25,000 bases of DNA. It comes from Theodoxus fluviatilis (Eukaryota > Mollusca > Gastropoda > Cycloneritida > Neritidae). Below the pieces are notes generated by a model. The model was not told where the DNA came from. It searched no databases and was given only the letters and a program-made list of their open reading frames with translations. Both the position numbers and the translations under genes were made by a program. Shown in pieces: positions 9,216-18,800 of the stretch. The DNA lies in NCBI GenBank assembly GCA_034096865.1, contig JAWQFJ010010137.1:125001-150000 (forward strand), read 5' to 3'. Positions within the stretch are counted from its first letter, which is position 1. Every line of letters starts with the position of its first letter.

Positions 9216-9430
9216 GAGTAACAATGACTGCTGCCGCAGCCATTCACACTGACCTATCCGAGGACAGTAAAATGTCGCGAGCATTTTATCGTTACCTTAT
9301 GAGTAACCATGACTGATACACAGTCATTACCCCTGCCCTATCCGAGGACAGTAAATGTCGCTGGGAAGCGAACATTTTTCGTTACTTTATCCCCTGAGTA
9401 ACAATGACTGATACTGCAGTCATTAACCCT
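9216..9430. repeat. Hairpin-rich tandem repeat, about 2.4 copies of ~90 bp
   Basis: Units start GAGTAAC at 9216, 9301 and 9396. Each begins with a short hairpin (ATGACTG...CAGTCAT in units two and three; ATGACTGC...GCAGCCAT in unit one) and contains the constant block CTATCCGAGGACAGTAAA. A second inverted repeat follows it (AAAATG...CATTTT in unit one; AAATGTCGC...GCGAACATTT in unit two). The stems are kept while loop bases differ. Confidence 0.85.
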
Positions 9431-10054
9431 CGAGCGTGCATGCGCTCGCCTTAGCAGGTAAGTCGGGCCACCTTACCCACCTCCACAGGGAAATCAGGCA
9501 AGTCTCACCCAGACTGCCCTGACACCCGTACTCCCCTAGGAAGCACAAAACATACGGCCTCCCCTCCCTGACTTGCAACACCCACGCCGCATTCGCTCAG
9601 TCAGGCTCGCTCTCACTCACACCAGCAGGAGCGTTGGGACACCTTGCATCCTCCATGGGGACCTGAGGTGTGCACCCCTCAGATTCCCGGAGAAACACAA
9701 GACGCCCAATCCTTCTCATACACACCCCAGGTGACAATAGTCCACTTACGCCGACACTCTCACAGATGCACCGCACTACTTCACCCCAAAAGGATTTAGA
9801 GACATCCCCCGGCCCAGGTCTCCAATCACCCAACACAAGGTGAAATAGAAAATAAATCTCCGTTTTCCCTACAAAAACACATTCCCTAAAAATAGCGGCT
9901 ACGGTTGCCCCACCAAGACAACTCCACCCTATACAGTCAGACCACACTAGACCTGCACTGCATATATACACACACAGCGCTCTTGCCTTAGCGTACCCAA
10001 CTAAGTCAACAAGAGTCAACCTGAAATTAAAAGCAATAGCAACCACTAGCAATA
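9431..10054. other. Retroelement interior between repeats and gag-like frame
   Basis: About 620 bases with one 156-codon minus-strand frame (9597-10067) that overlaps the end of the gag-like frame by a few bases in a different phase. Its product has no gag, zinc-knuckle or protease motif that I recognise and an uneven mix of hydrophobic and Cys/Trp residues, so I do not call it a gene. It could be a frameshifted, decayed continuation of gag. Confidence 0.4.
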
Positions 10055-10375
10055 CTATGCTAGGCAATCAAGGGATGCAACCCAAATGCAATGCAAATCC
10101 AAAAAATACAAAGTCCACTCCCACTTCTTCCTTTCTCGCTCTTCCTCGCGCTCCTTCTGCCTCTCAGTCCATTCTCGTTGCTCTCTCTCCTCCTTCTCTT
10201 TCCGATCCATCTTAAAGATTTCCCAATCAAACCCCGCTTGAACTGCTTCAGCCTCCTCCCGAGCTAACTGTCGGGCTACAAAATCGGGAACATCAGAAGA
10301 CACTACCCCCAGCTCTACGGCTAGCGAGGTTAATCTAGCAATCGCCTCCCTTCTGGGCTCAGCGCTAGACGCCAT
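10055..10375 (-). CDS. Gag-like N-terminal fragment of the LTR element
   Basis: Starting at the ATG at 10373-10375, which has a strong context (ACC before, G after), the product is 106 residues. It starts MASSAEPRREAIARL, and after a short helical region with a VARQLAREEAEAV segment it becomes a highly charged Glu/Arg/Lys helix (about residues 52-88). Such a charged coiled coil near the N terminus is typical of gag proteins of Ty3/Gypsy-type elements in invertebrates. The frame stops soon after the coil; no capsid core or CCHC zinc knuckle follows. Position fits gag: it is the first frame after the primer binding site, with a leader of about 200 bases. The frame is open further upstream to 10549, but that start has weaker support and a different composition. 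It is probably a truncated gag in a non-autonomous element. Confidence 0.55.
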   Translation of the reverse strand: MASSAEPRREAIARLTSLAVELGVVSSDVPDFVARQLAREEAEAVQAGFDWEIFKMDRKEKEEREQREWTERQKEREEERERKKWEWTLYFLDLHCIWVASLDCLA

Positions 10376-10535
10376 GGTCCTACCCGAATGTGAAACACCA
10401 CAATAACTAACCACGTCACACTGGGTAGACCTATGGAGAGAATACAACAAAGCAATGGCACAAAATACTAAATCAAACAACCTCTCATCAGTGGTCCAGT
10501 GTTCCCCCAAGGTGTGGATGGTTCGACAAAATGTG

Positions 10536-10556
10536 CTAATTTTTCTCAAAAATTAG
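10536..10556. promoter_or_regulatory. Perfect hairpin in the retroelement leader
   Basis: Two exact nine-base arms, CTAATTTTT and AAAAATTAG, surround a CTC (GAG in the RNA) loop. It lies about 35 bases after the primer binding site and before the gag start, where retroelements often carry packaging or dimerisation structures. The structure is visible; the role is inferred. Confidence 0.6.
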
Positions 10557-10572
10557 AAAATAGATTAATATC

Positions 10573-10590
10573 CTGCAGGCTGGCTCGCCA
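10573..10590 (-). other. Primer binding site (TGGCGAGCCAGCCTG...)
   Basis: In element orientation the 5' LTR ends GCGACA, then one A, then TGGCGAGCCAGCCTGCAG. A PBS starting with TGG pairs with the 3' CCA of a tRNA, so this gives the minus-strand direction of the element. The priming tRNA would end CAGGCTGGCTCGCCA; I do not recognise which tRNA this is. Confidence 0.75.
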
Positions 10591-10804
10591 TTGTCGCGAA
10601 TTTGCTTATCTAAACTTTCAGGAGTTAAAGGGGCCTTCCCAGAGAACGATGTAATCGTCTCCGGGAGATGTAACCCTGATAAACAAAAATGGTTTACAAC
10701 TAAACCGACCTCCACTCCTTGGGGGTGACACCACAAACAACAAGCAAAAATCCAAAACTCCAATAAAGCACGGACCACTGAATCAAGTTGAAAACAAATA
10801 CAAA

Positions 10805-10810
10805 TTTATT
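10805..10810 (-). promoter_or_regulatory. Candidate polyadenylation signal in 5' LTR
   Basis: The same minus-strand AATAAA as at 5053-5058. In a host transcript entering the intron from the right, this would be the first copy met, so it is the one more likely to cause premature polyadenylation. Confidence 0.4.
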
Positions 10811-11363
10811 CAAGCTAACAAAACTTCCTCTAGCGGCCAAGACCGCTGAGGAAAGGCAGGCTGAATAAAGTGTAACAAAAATAAAGAAAATACTACGCAG
10901 GGGGAATCAGGTCAGCAAGCGGAATGATACTCTTCCACTCCTGAAAAGATTCGGGAAAAAGAAACAACAGCAACAGTGGCAGCAGGGGAATAGAGAAACA
11001 AAACAAGCAATAACCCCAAAACCTTATCTCAAATGAACGCCTAAGTCACCGGTGACTAGGGTTTACAATAAGGTACAAAAAATCAATCTCCAAACTCTGC
11101 TCTTTCCCCTGCTATTCCTCAAGAAACTGAAATAAATTCAAATACACAACACCACCACAGTCCCATACACAAAGTACACAACAAGCTTTGTCAACGGCAA
11201 AGCCTCAAAACTCTCCCCTCGACAGAAAGTCAAAAATACCACAGCACAGGCAGAATGTCAACAAAACGCCTCACTCTCCCCGCTCTCAACGCCACACAGA
11301 GAGATCAGGTGCACGCTAGCAAAGACCCCTCCGCCGCATACCTCGGCCACCCCCAAACCCCCT

Positions 11364-11374
11364 AAGATGGCGGC
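11364..11374 (+). promoter_or_regulatory. YY1-like site in 5' LTR (AAGATGGCGGC)
   Basis: Identical to the site at 5612-5622. The partner AATATGGCGGC is at 12735-12745. Confidence 0.4.
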
Positions 11375-12734
11375 GTTTCCGGCTGAACGCCCACCGTCAA
11401 ACATAAACAAAGCGACCTCGCTCCGCTTCAAGCACGACCACGCAATCGCCCTTCTCAGTCCGACCTGAAAATAAAGGAGTTGTCCTCAAACACACCCTAA
11501 CCAGTCACTATCCCCAGACACAGTTTCCAGAAGTCTCAAAGAACTTTCAATCCACCGACGCACACGTGGCGTCAAACCGGTGTCCGAGCAAACTTGACCC
11601 CTTCCCATGAAACAAGTCCTTTCCCCTCTTGTCCATCATGAGATACGCCCTGACTTACAAATGTCCCACTCAATTCTCCAAGTCAGCAATTTAGTTTAGA
11701 GGATGATTCTAAACTAAGGCAGAACACCAAGTTATCAGAGTTAGAGCGACAAATACCATTCTATAGAGAATCAATTGATAAATCACTCTCCCCTCGTCGC
11801 ATATTCTATCCTGCGACAATATGGCTGCGTTAATACATCGCCTCACTCGCGGATGCACTCGCTAGCGTTCCTCCTCTCACCCCTCTGTCTCTGATACAAT
11901 CCTCCCTCCCAATTGTCCGAACCGCACCGTGCAGACTTTTCTCTCCTCCCCTCACTTTACCTAAAGTGGAATTCGTTAGACTTTTACTACTGGACCTGAC
12001 CTGTCTTAACGAACAAGAAAAACGATACTTGCACCGGCCGTTGGGACTAACGGCTAGACGAAACACTACTGGGTTTCAACCGACGCTCCAGCCTCGCGTC
12101 CGGACTTGTCACAGTCGGCGCAGCATTCCCTCGGAGACGTCCAGATGCCACGAACTCCACCCACGTGGGCTCGAGAAGACAGCACTGCAGGGCTCCACCA
12201 AGAAGATGCAGCGCTCGTGGAATTCCGTAGACACGAAGATACCAAACGGGAAACGTGGACCAAAAGACGTGTAGAGGATCAGGCGGCAGCCCACTGCTCC
12301 CGTAAATAGTCGATACACCGATAGCAGATACCGCAAGGCGACGACGGTATGGCGACGATGATGACGAAGATAAAGATGACACGCAGACGATGATGATGAC
12401 GATGAGCCTAAAACACACAAGGTTTCGCCCCCAATAATTCAACTACCCCATTTCTTTGCGAAGCCCATTCATGCAAGAATTTCAAGTTCGAGTGGCATAT
12501 TCCGACCCAAATGCCCAACTAGAAATTGCTTCACTCGCTCCCCGCGAGTCAGCTTGAACTCAACGCTTCCTTACTGATAATTTCGATCCCATATAACATT
12601 TACACTCAAAATACAATTGATAAACCATTCCCACAGATTTACTTCAGACTTTTAGAGGTATAAATCCCTTATGCTCAGACGGATGACCCCATCCCCATTC
12701 AGATTACACAATCAAACACCCCACGTGGTAAAAT

Positions 12735-12745
12735 AATATGGCGGC
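12735..12745 (+). promoter_or_regulatory. Second YY1-like site in 5' LTR
   Basis: Identical to the site at 6974-6984, again beside an E-box-like CACGTGG. Confidence 0.35.
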
Positions 12746-13315
12746 GGCAATAATCACCTCAGTTCCCAGGCTGTGGTGAAATCCTCAATAATCCCGTCTT
12801 AGCCAGCGGAAAACTCCACTTCCCTCCTCGTGTGACCAACTGCTACAGAGTTGGCACGGAGCAAATTCCACCAGGGCGACCAGACCCCGCCCGCCAGCCG
12901 CACCATGCAGCTCCCGCTTAGCGACACCAGGGATGTGCGTCCGCTCCCTCCGTCCAGGGCCGACCCAATGCATCTGCCTAGACCAACGCCACCCAGCTCA
13001 GGCGTCCCTTCCTCACGTGATCATTAACCAATCACCAATAGGAAATTTCCCGCCTCTCCTATTCTTCCCCAATCACTAATTGACAAAAGGACGCTATAAG
13101 GTACCCCCCTGTCGGCGATCGTGTAAGCCCTGTAGATTTCACTCATACCCCCTTCTCGGAGACCCTCCTCCCCCTCGGGTTCACTCCGGGGCGAAACTAT
13201 GACACTCCAACATCGGCAGCCACGCCTACAGCGGCAAGCGTGCGAGCACGGACATAGAGAAAAGTCACACACTATCTATATACAAAGGGGATGAATAACC
13301 CACATCACCCTTCTT

Positions 13316-13334
13316 TGTCGCCCATCATGCGACA
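13316..13334. repeat. Terminal hairpin at the LTR edge
   Basis: The last 19 bases of the LTR are TGTCGC, CCATCAT, GCGACA: the terminal hexamer is preceded by its own inverted copy. The same arrangement ends the other LTR at 7556-7574. Confidence 0.85.
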
Positions 13335-13376
13335 CACACACACACACACACACGCATGCACACACACACTTACACA

Positions 13377-13428
<52 letters not shown>

Positions 13429-13430
13429 GA
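13335..13430. repeat. (CA)n microsatellite, right part, with right target-site duplication
   Basis: About 95 bases of CA repeats with a few CG and AA interruptions. The first five (CACAC) are the right target-site duplication. Before the insertion this joined the tract ending at 4839, giving a microsatellite of roughly 550 bases. It ends seven bases before the donor splice site of the 13438-13605 exon. Confidence 0.95.
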
Positions 13431-13437
13431 GTCCTAC

Positions 13438-13605
13438 CTGGGTGGTGTTAGCGCCTCCTCTGTCCTTGGCGGGAATTTCCTTGGCCTGGTGCACGCTGAT
13501 GGACATCTGACCACGCGAGGCGTCATACTTGAAGGTCAGCTCGATGCTGCCGCACTTGGATATCAAAGCATCGTGCTGCAGATCGCTCACGTCAAACAGG
13601 TGCTC
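13438..13605 (-). CDS. Synaptotagmin-14/16-like C2A domain, first recognised exon
   Basis: A 168-bp exon (56 codons) encoding the N-terminal third of the C2 domain. It starts EHLFDVSDLQHDAL, then CGSIELTFKYDASRGQMSIS (strands 1-2), VHQAKEIPAKDRGGANTTQ (calcium loop 1). GSIEL.F.YD....M.I.V..A..I is the classical C2 opening. Loop 1 keeps one Asp but lacks the SDPYV part of calcium-binding synaptotagmins; the RGG/TGGN-like loop matches Syt14/16, membrane-trafficking proteins whose C2 domains do not bind calcium (family knowledge). The acceptor follows a T-rich tract (CTGCCTCACTTCAG), and the donor is GTAGGA at 13437. Phase 0 at both ends if read as given; the upstream exon was not found with certainty. 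The donor's intron contains the 8.5-kb LTR element. Confidence 0.9.
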
Positions 13606-13662
13606 CTGAAGTGAGGCAGAACACGAACGTCACTTGAACCCATTTTGTGGTGTGGTGCCGAT

Positions 13663-14480
13663 CTGTGGTAGCGGTGGTAGTGGTAATGGTAGTGGTGGTG
13701 GCGGTGGAGGTGGGGTTGATGGTAGTGGTGGTTATGGTGATGGTGGTAGTAGTGTGGTGGTGGTCGTGATGGTGGTGATGGTGTGATGATAGTGTGGTGG
13801 TGGTGTTGTTGATGGTAGCGGTGGTTATGGTTGTGGTGGTGATGGTGTGATGATAGTGTGGTGGTGGTGTTGTTGATGGTAGCGGTGGTTATGGTTGTGG
13901 TGGTGGTGATGGTGGTGTGATGATAGTGTGGTGGTGGTGATGAAGGTGATGGTGGTGGTGATGATAGTGTGATGGTGGTGATGGTGATGGTAGTGGTGGG
14001 GATGGTAGTGGTGATGGTGGTTGTTGTAGTGATGGTAGTGTGGCGGTGGTGGTGGTGATGGTCGTGGTGGTGGTGATGGTAGGGGTGGTGATTTGTGTTG
14101 GCAGAAGTGTTTCATTGTGGTTAAGGCATGTGGTCGTTGTGGCAGCGATTGGTGGTAATATTGTTGGTCACGTGTGGCTAGTTGCAGTGGAGTGGAGGTG
14201 GTGGTGGTGGTGGTGTTTGCAGTGACAGACATGTGTGGTCGTGGGTGGAGATTTGTAGCTCTGGGGCTGCAAAGATAGTTGTGGTTGTCTCTAGTGGGCG
14301 GTGACGATACAGTGGAGGTGGCGGTTCTGCAATGTTGAGAGGATGGTGCCACAGTCGAGTTTGATTGATGTGGTGTTTGACGACGGATGAAGGCATGACA
14401 CCATGGTGGCGGTGAGCGTGGCGGTGATGGTGGTGGTCACTTGGTGATGGTAGCGGCACGGTTGTGGTGGTGACTGAATG
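13663..14480. repeat. TGG/TGA-rich degenerate minisatellite
   Basis: About 820 bases built of TGG, TGA and TAG triplets. Within it, a longer unit starting GTGTGATGATAGTGTGGTGG repeats at 13781, 13845 and 13915 (64 and 70 bases). In the host transcript (minus strand) this is a CCA/CCATCA-rich tract ending about 55 bases before the acceptor at 13606. The Thr/His/Pro-rich frames across it are not genes. Confidence 0.92.
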
Positions 14481-15158
14481 TGATCATGGTGAGAGTCGTA
14501 TATGATAATAGTAGTTGTGATTACCCACGGGAAGGGATGAAGTAACATAGAGATGGTATTACTGATTATGGTAAAAGGCATTGGAAATCTCGATTCTCAT
14601 CGCGATTCATGTTGACCCAGTTGGCGGTGGTGGAAGTCCTTAGTGAAGGCGATGGCACTGACACAGCCAAGGCTTATGGCAGCATCAAATAATCGTGCTT
14701 TGACAAACAAACACATCATGTCACTATGAAAGCACTATGCATCAATATAATGAGGAAAGAAGAAAAAAACTGTGTCTTGAAACATTGCACATCGCAAACA
14801 AAGCGAGTTGTGGAAATACAACAACACGCAAACACAATGCTACACCATTTGCCTTTATGATTTCTGTGTTTTCCCTTCAGCTAGATGAATACATACACAC
14901 GAGTCAGATGTTCCTCTGGAATGATATATCTAACATGCTGGGCCTTTGCTTGACGTCCTGGCATGAGGTTTGCATCGTTTTCCACTTTACTTAGATGGAA
15001 CACAGATGGAGGTCACGTCCATTACTCCTGGCCCATCCCAGAAGTGCATACTGCCTGTTGCAGGCACACACGAGTGAGAAAGGAGTCCTCATCAGCTCAA
15101 TGTGCATGACAATGAACAGTGCGAAATTACTCATTTTTCTTCCCCGGCAAGAGTGCTT
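14481..15158. other. No recognised feature (probable intron)
   Basis: Frames up to 96 codons with no recognisable product. One AT-rich part (14690-14900) and no obvious repeat. It is likely intron upstream of the C2A exons. Confidence 0.5.
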
Positions 15159-15197
15159 GGGGGGGGGGGGGGGGCGAGGGGGGGGGGGGGGGGGGGG
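15159..15197 (+). repeat. Poly-G tract (G16-CGA-G20)
   Basis: Sixteen G, then CGA, then twenty G. It can form G-quadruplex on the plus strand. In the host transcript (minus strand) it is poly-C. The exact length should be treated with caution because sequencing often errs here. Confidence 0.95.
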
Positions 15198-15828
15198 AAA
15201 CTGCCTTGTCACAGTTGCAGTACAACCACCATGCGTATAGAGAGAATTCCGCACTAGCCGTTAAAATACGATTTGCTCACCAAATTAACAACCAGAACGA
15301 ACGAACAGCAATAATAACAAATGCATGAATGAACAAACGATTATACAAATGAAAATTAAATTTCGTTTATCATGGCATTTGATAAAATAATCTTCAACCA
15401 CAGATTGAGGTGGTTCGTTGAACTAAAGTTATATTGGGATATGCGCCTTTAAAAAACAACAACTTGCAAAACACGTTCTGTCATGGGAACCATCAGGAAA
15501 CAAAATGAATTAGATTCTGTTTAATAAAGGCAATATAATTGATTGCATATCATTAATCAAACTCGACTTTAAAAATCATTACGACTAAATCACGCCCGTG
15601 AGCGAAGAAAAAGAACCATCAAGATAGAAGACAAACAGTTTCTACATTTTGCCTTCATGCAATTCAAACAAAAGCATTATCAACATCCCTAGATAAATCA
15701 AAAGCAAAAACCACAACTGAAGAGGAATGACCAAATAAAGCTGTTAATCGATCACTGTGTTACATTTCCCATCATGTAATAACATGCTATATACATTGAT
15801 TTAAAAAAGCAAGAGGACAGCATCATAC
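15198..15828. other. AT-rich stretch without recognised feature
   Basis: AT-rich sequence with many stops in all frames. I see no repeat or gene here. Confidence 0.5.
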
Positions 15829-15880
15829 CTTGGTTGCTGTTATCAGCATCTTCATCCACAAGCAGCTTAATTGGTGAATG
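15829..15880 (-). CDS. Weak candidate upstream exon of the C2 gene
   Basis: Fifty-two bases between an acceptor-like ATTATTGCAG (with a pyrimidine-rich run before it) and a donor CCAAG|GTATGA. One frame gives HSPIKLLVDEDADNSNQ, an acidic linker-like peptide that would suit the region between the membrane segment and C2A. However, that frame would end in phase 1 and meet a stop on joining the 13605 exon, so another exon would be needed between them; the frame that joins directly gives IHQLSCLWMKMLITATK, which looks less natural. Splice signals are good, coding evidence is poor. Confidence 0.22.
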
Positions 15881-18800
15881 CTGCAATAATGCATTCGTCA
15901 GCAGGAGGCACAAGCCCAGAACAAAGCACAGGCAGTCCTTCTGAGCTTTACCACTCCTTTTTTCCATTGTGTTTCACGTTCCCCAAAGCCCATTCCGATG
16001 TTCTGTTTACAAAGCATGTTGTTGCCAGGCAAGCAGAAGTTTCTTGCACTAACTACAGAAGTCCTCTCCACCAGCAGACACCTGTTTTCATTACAAAAGT
16101 CTCCCCCATCTGTGTTAAGACCAAAGCACACTGCAGCAACGGGTGAGTACTTTCATCCACTTGTAGATGTCCACCTGGACAAAGCGAGACTTCTGAGAGC
16201 AGTTGCCAACAGACCGGCTAAGGACTACAAGCTCTTTTCCACTAACCTGCAGCTATTGCCGCCACCCTGGATAAACACTGGGAATCTCGTTATTAGTGTG
16301 CTACTTCTAGTAAGAGACTAAAGCGCTAACTGGCAAAGGGTCAGAGGAGGGCTTTGACAAATGCTCCGCTCACCAACTGTCATTATAACCAAGCCTTTTA
16401 TTTTCACCTTACCTTCTCTTTTGCAGTCAGTATACTCGCTTTGTGATCGGACGGCTAGAACCCAAAGACAACCAGTCGAAATGCAAAATAAGAACAATGA
16501 CAAGGAAAAACAGGCACACCTTAGACCACTGTCAAACAAAAGATTCAGACGAAAAAGCAACACATCACATAGTCACATTTGACGCATCTTTATCTACACT
16601 TGCATATGAAGTACTAAGTAAGTTCACATAAAAACTAACGATGCTGTCTGACACTTATGTTCGTGAAGGACTTGGAAGTAAACAGTTCAAATCATTTTCG
16701 GTGTAAACAAAATTCGCGCACATTTAGATGACGGTAACCTGTTCCACAGACAACAGGCTGCGCGAAATACCCATTACAAGCTTGTAATCAATGATCAAAT
16801 AGCTGCAAAAAGGAACGTTCTGTTTCACAATTTTAAAACTTTCATTAAAGGGGGCATGCAGAAAGAACAGCAGCAGCAGTAAAACCAACAAAAGAAAACC
16901 GATCAGCACCAATGCATTAGGAGGGACCTACCCCTGAGCTGATTACTGTGGTCACACTTGGTGAGGAAACTGTTTCTTCAGTCCCTTCAGACATGCTAGT
17001 AACGTTTTTTGTCACTGGAGAGCTGCCAAGTTTCCCTGTTATCCAATTGTCAACTCCGCTTAAGATTACTTTCTGACGTCACCAAAATGAAACTTGTCGG
17101 GTCTTTTGTAGTTTTTCAGCTGCCCATGTGCGAGCTCTGTCTCAGTGCGTTTTCTAAACTACTGACGGCTCGCAGTTTATTTCTCACGGTTGGAAAACAA
17201 CATGCTAGCATCACATTGCCCTGTGCTTTTTTAACAGGCGAAGTGTTTTGTGTTTGCAACGGAAAAGAGAAAAACAGCCCGCCTCAGAGAGTGTCTTCAA
17301 GCGCGTAATAATGGGATACGGACGTAGGAAAGTACACAGACCTCAAACAGTTCGTCACATCCTGTAGAACTAGAACTAGCTCTCTGTCAATCAAATAGTT
17401 CATTCCATCAGTTGACGTTGAAAAGAATGTTCGCTTAAATAACATCCCAAATCCGATCTCCAGAGACTCTGACAGTCCTACACAGACCGCCTGCACAACT
17501 GAAGTATTAATTCGACTTTATCCTTCGAAAAATGCAGTCATTGAATTATATCCAGTCAGTTATATGAATCCCTCTTTCATGAGAAGTCTTCGTGAGATAG
17601 CCAAAGGCGTACATCAGTCAGAAACTGCACATTTACGGATGCTGGAGGGAGGATTCAGGTTGTCAAGAAACACAAATCACACTGCTTCACGTCACTTTGT
17701 CCGTATTTCCCTATGGACAAAATTACCAACCGCATCCAGGAATACCTAGTTCTCGTCAGAAAGTAAATACGCCAGTCACCGTTCCTACAATGTTTCAGGT
17801 CATTCCTTGGTTGCAATTATGAAGCCCTCTCATGTATTGAGAACTTCTGGTAATTCTACACCTAGGACAGCTTCCTCCGGATATAATAAACTGAAGACTG
17901 CACTGGTCTTCACACTAGTCTCAGCAAACGGTGAATAACTGAATGTTTTTATCGCTGGCAGGAAAATTTCCTCGTCATCATCGAGCCTTTGGTCTATAAG
18001 CAGAAAGCAAGATAATGCTGAAACATCGCATCAACTGCATACGGATGCATTGCTAGAAACCTGGTCAGGATCTTTCCTCTGGTGAAAACGCGTGCCTCTC
18101 CATGGACTACATTCGTGCAGCATCCCTGGGACGTCGTCTTTCTGCTCCCAATCCAGGCAGGAAGGATGCAGTCTCAGTGCCAGCAGTAAGTCACGGAAAA
18201 CAGCATATGCAGGCCAAACCTGGCCGATGAGTTTGCTCGTTCACTCTCATTTATCAGGTAGTCAGTCAGCTGACGTCACCAGGAAAGCTATCGCTATTCC
18301 CAGCGCAGTGTTGAAGGTGACGCTGTCGGTTCAAAGGTCAGGTCCAGGCTACTTGCAGAGGCAGTCGTCAACGGAATCATATATATTCATAGCGTTCTCT
18401 CCATTAACCTTAACACTTCTGGGGCTCAGTGAGGTCAACAGCGGGTACAACGACACCCATACCGGAGAAACAGAACAATACACTTTCTGCCGAAGGGACG
18501 CAAGTTGTCAGTGTGCGATCTTTCCATAGAGGGCTTGACCCATCCACCAACACAGAGACGGCTGAGTCATCTCCGCTTCGCAAGCGCCAACGTCCGACGA
18601 TCCTTGTCTCTCACGCCTGGAGAGTTGCCGAGTGTCGATGACGCGACTAGCAGCGGGGAGCGCGGAGGCAATGTCCCCGACTACAACGAGGGCAGGCTCC
18701 AGTCAGCTCCTAATTAGCGAGCCAGGGCGACCACACAGACTCTGACAAGGACCCCAAACACCAGGACCTTGGCCCGTTCCCTCGAGGTTCAAATGGCGCC

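Larger units (their letters stand above)
4840..13334 (-). mobile_element. Non-autonomous LTR retrotransposon with very long LTRs (LARD-like)
   Basis: The element is 8,495 bp: two direct LTRs (4840-7574 and 10592-13334) around a 3,017-bp interior. The LTRs begin TGTCGC and end GCGACA, an exact 6-bp terminal inverted repeat of the TG...CA kind. Orientation is minus: a TGG-type primer binding site lies one base inside the right-hand LTR, and a gag-like frame follows it. The interior has no reverse transcriptase, RNase H, protease or integrase motif on either strand, so it would need enzymes from another element. The LTRs differ by roughly seven substitutions and five indels that I could find, so insertion was recent. 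It sits in a host intron, in the same transcriptional direction as the gene. Superfamily Ty3/Gypsy is likely from the 5-bp duplication and the gag style, but not proven. Confidence 0.93.
10592..13334 (-). repeat. 5' LTR (right copy), 2,743 bp
   Basis: Near-identical direct repeat of 4840-7574. In element orientation it would carry the promoter. Differences from the other LTR that I could see include C/G near 11050, T/A near 11177, two changes near 11991, one near 11970 and two near 13138. The outer end lies only about 103 bases from the host 5' splice site at 13437. Confidence 0.95.

Noticed and set aside
9216..9430. CRISPR array
   Set aside because: Repeats are long, diverged and without unique spacers of uniform length, in a eukaryotic retroelement.
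9597..10067. 156-codon minus-strand frame in the retroelement interior
   Set aside because: No gag, zinc-knuckle, protease or RT motif; composition is not protein-like. Kept only as a possible decayed gag continuation.
4840..13334. Reading the retroelement as plus-strand
   Set aside because: No TGG-type primer site follows the left LTR on the plus strand and no purine tract precedes the right LTR, while both a PBS and a gag-like start fit the minus strand.
4840..13334. Tandem segmental duplication or assembly error instead of LTRs
   Set aside because: The repeat ends in exact TG...CA termini with an inverted hexamer, has a PBS one base inside, and is flanked by the same CACAC in a microsatellite that continues on the other side.
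13825..14581. 175-codon Thr/His/Pro-rich minus-strand frame
   Set aside because: Translation of the TGG/TGA-rich minisatellite; no domain, and it runs through the repeat only.
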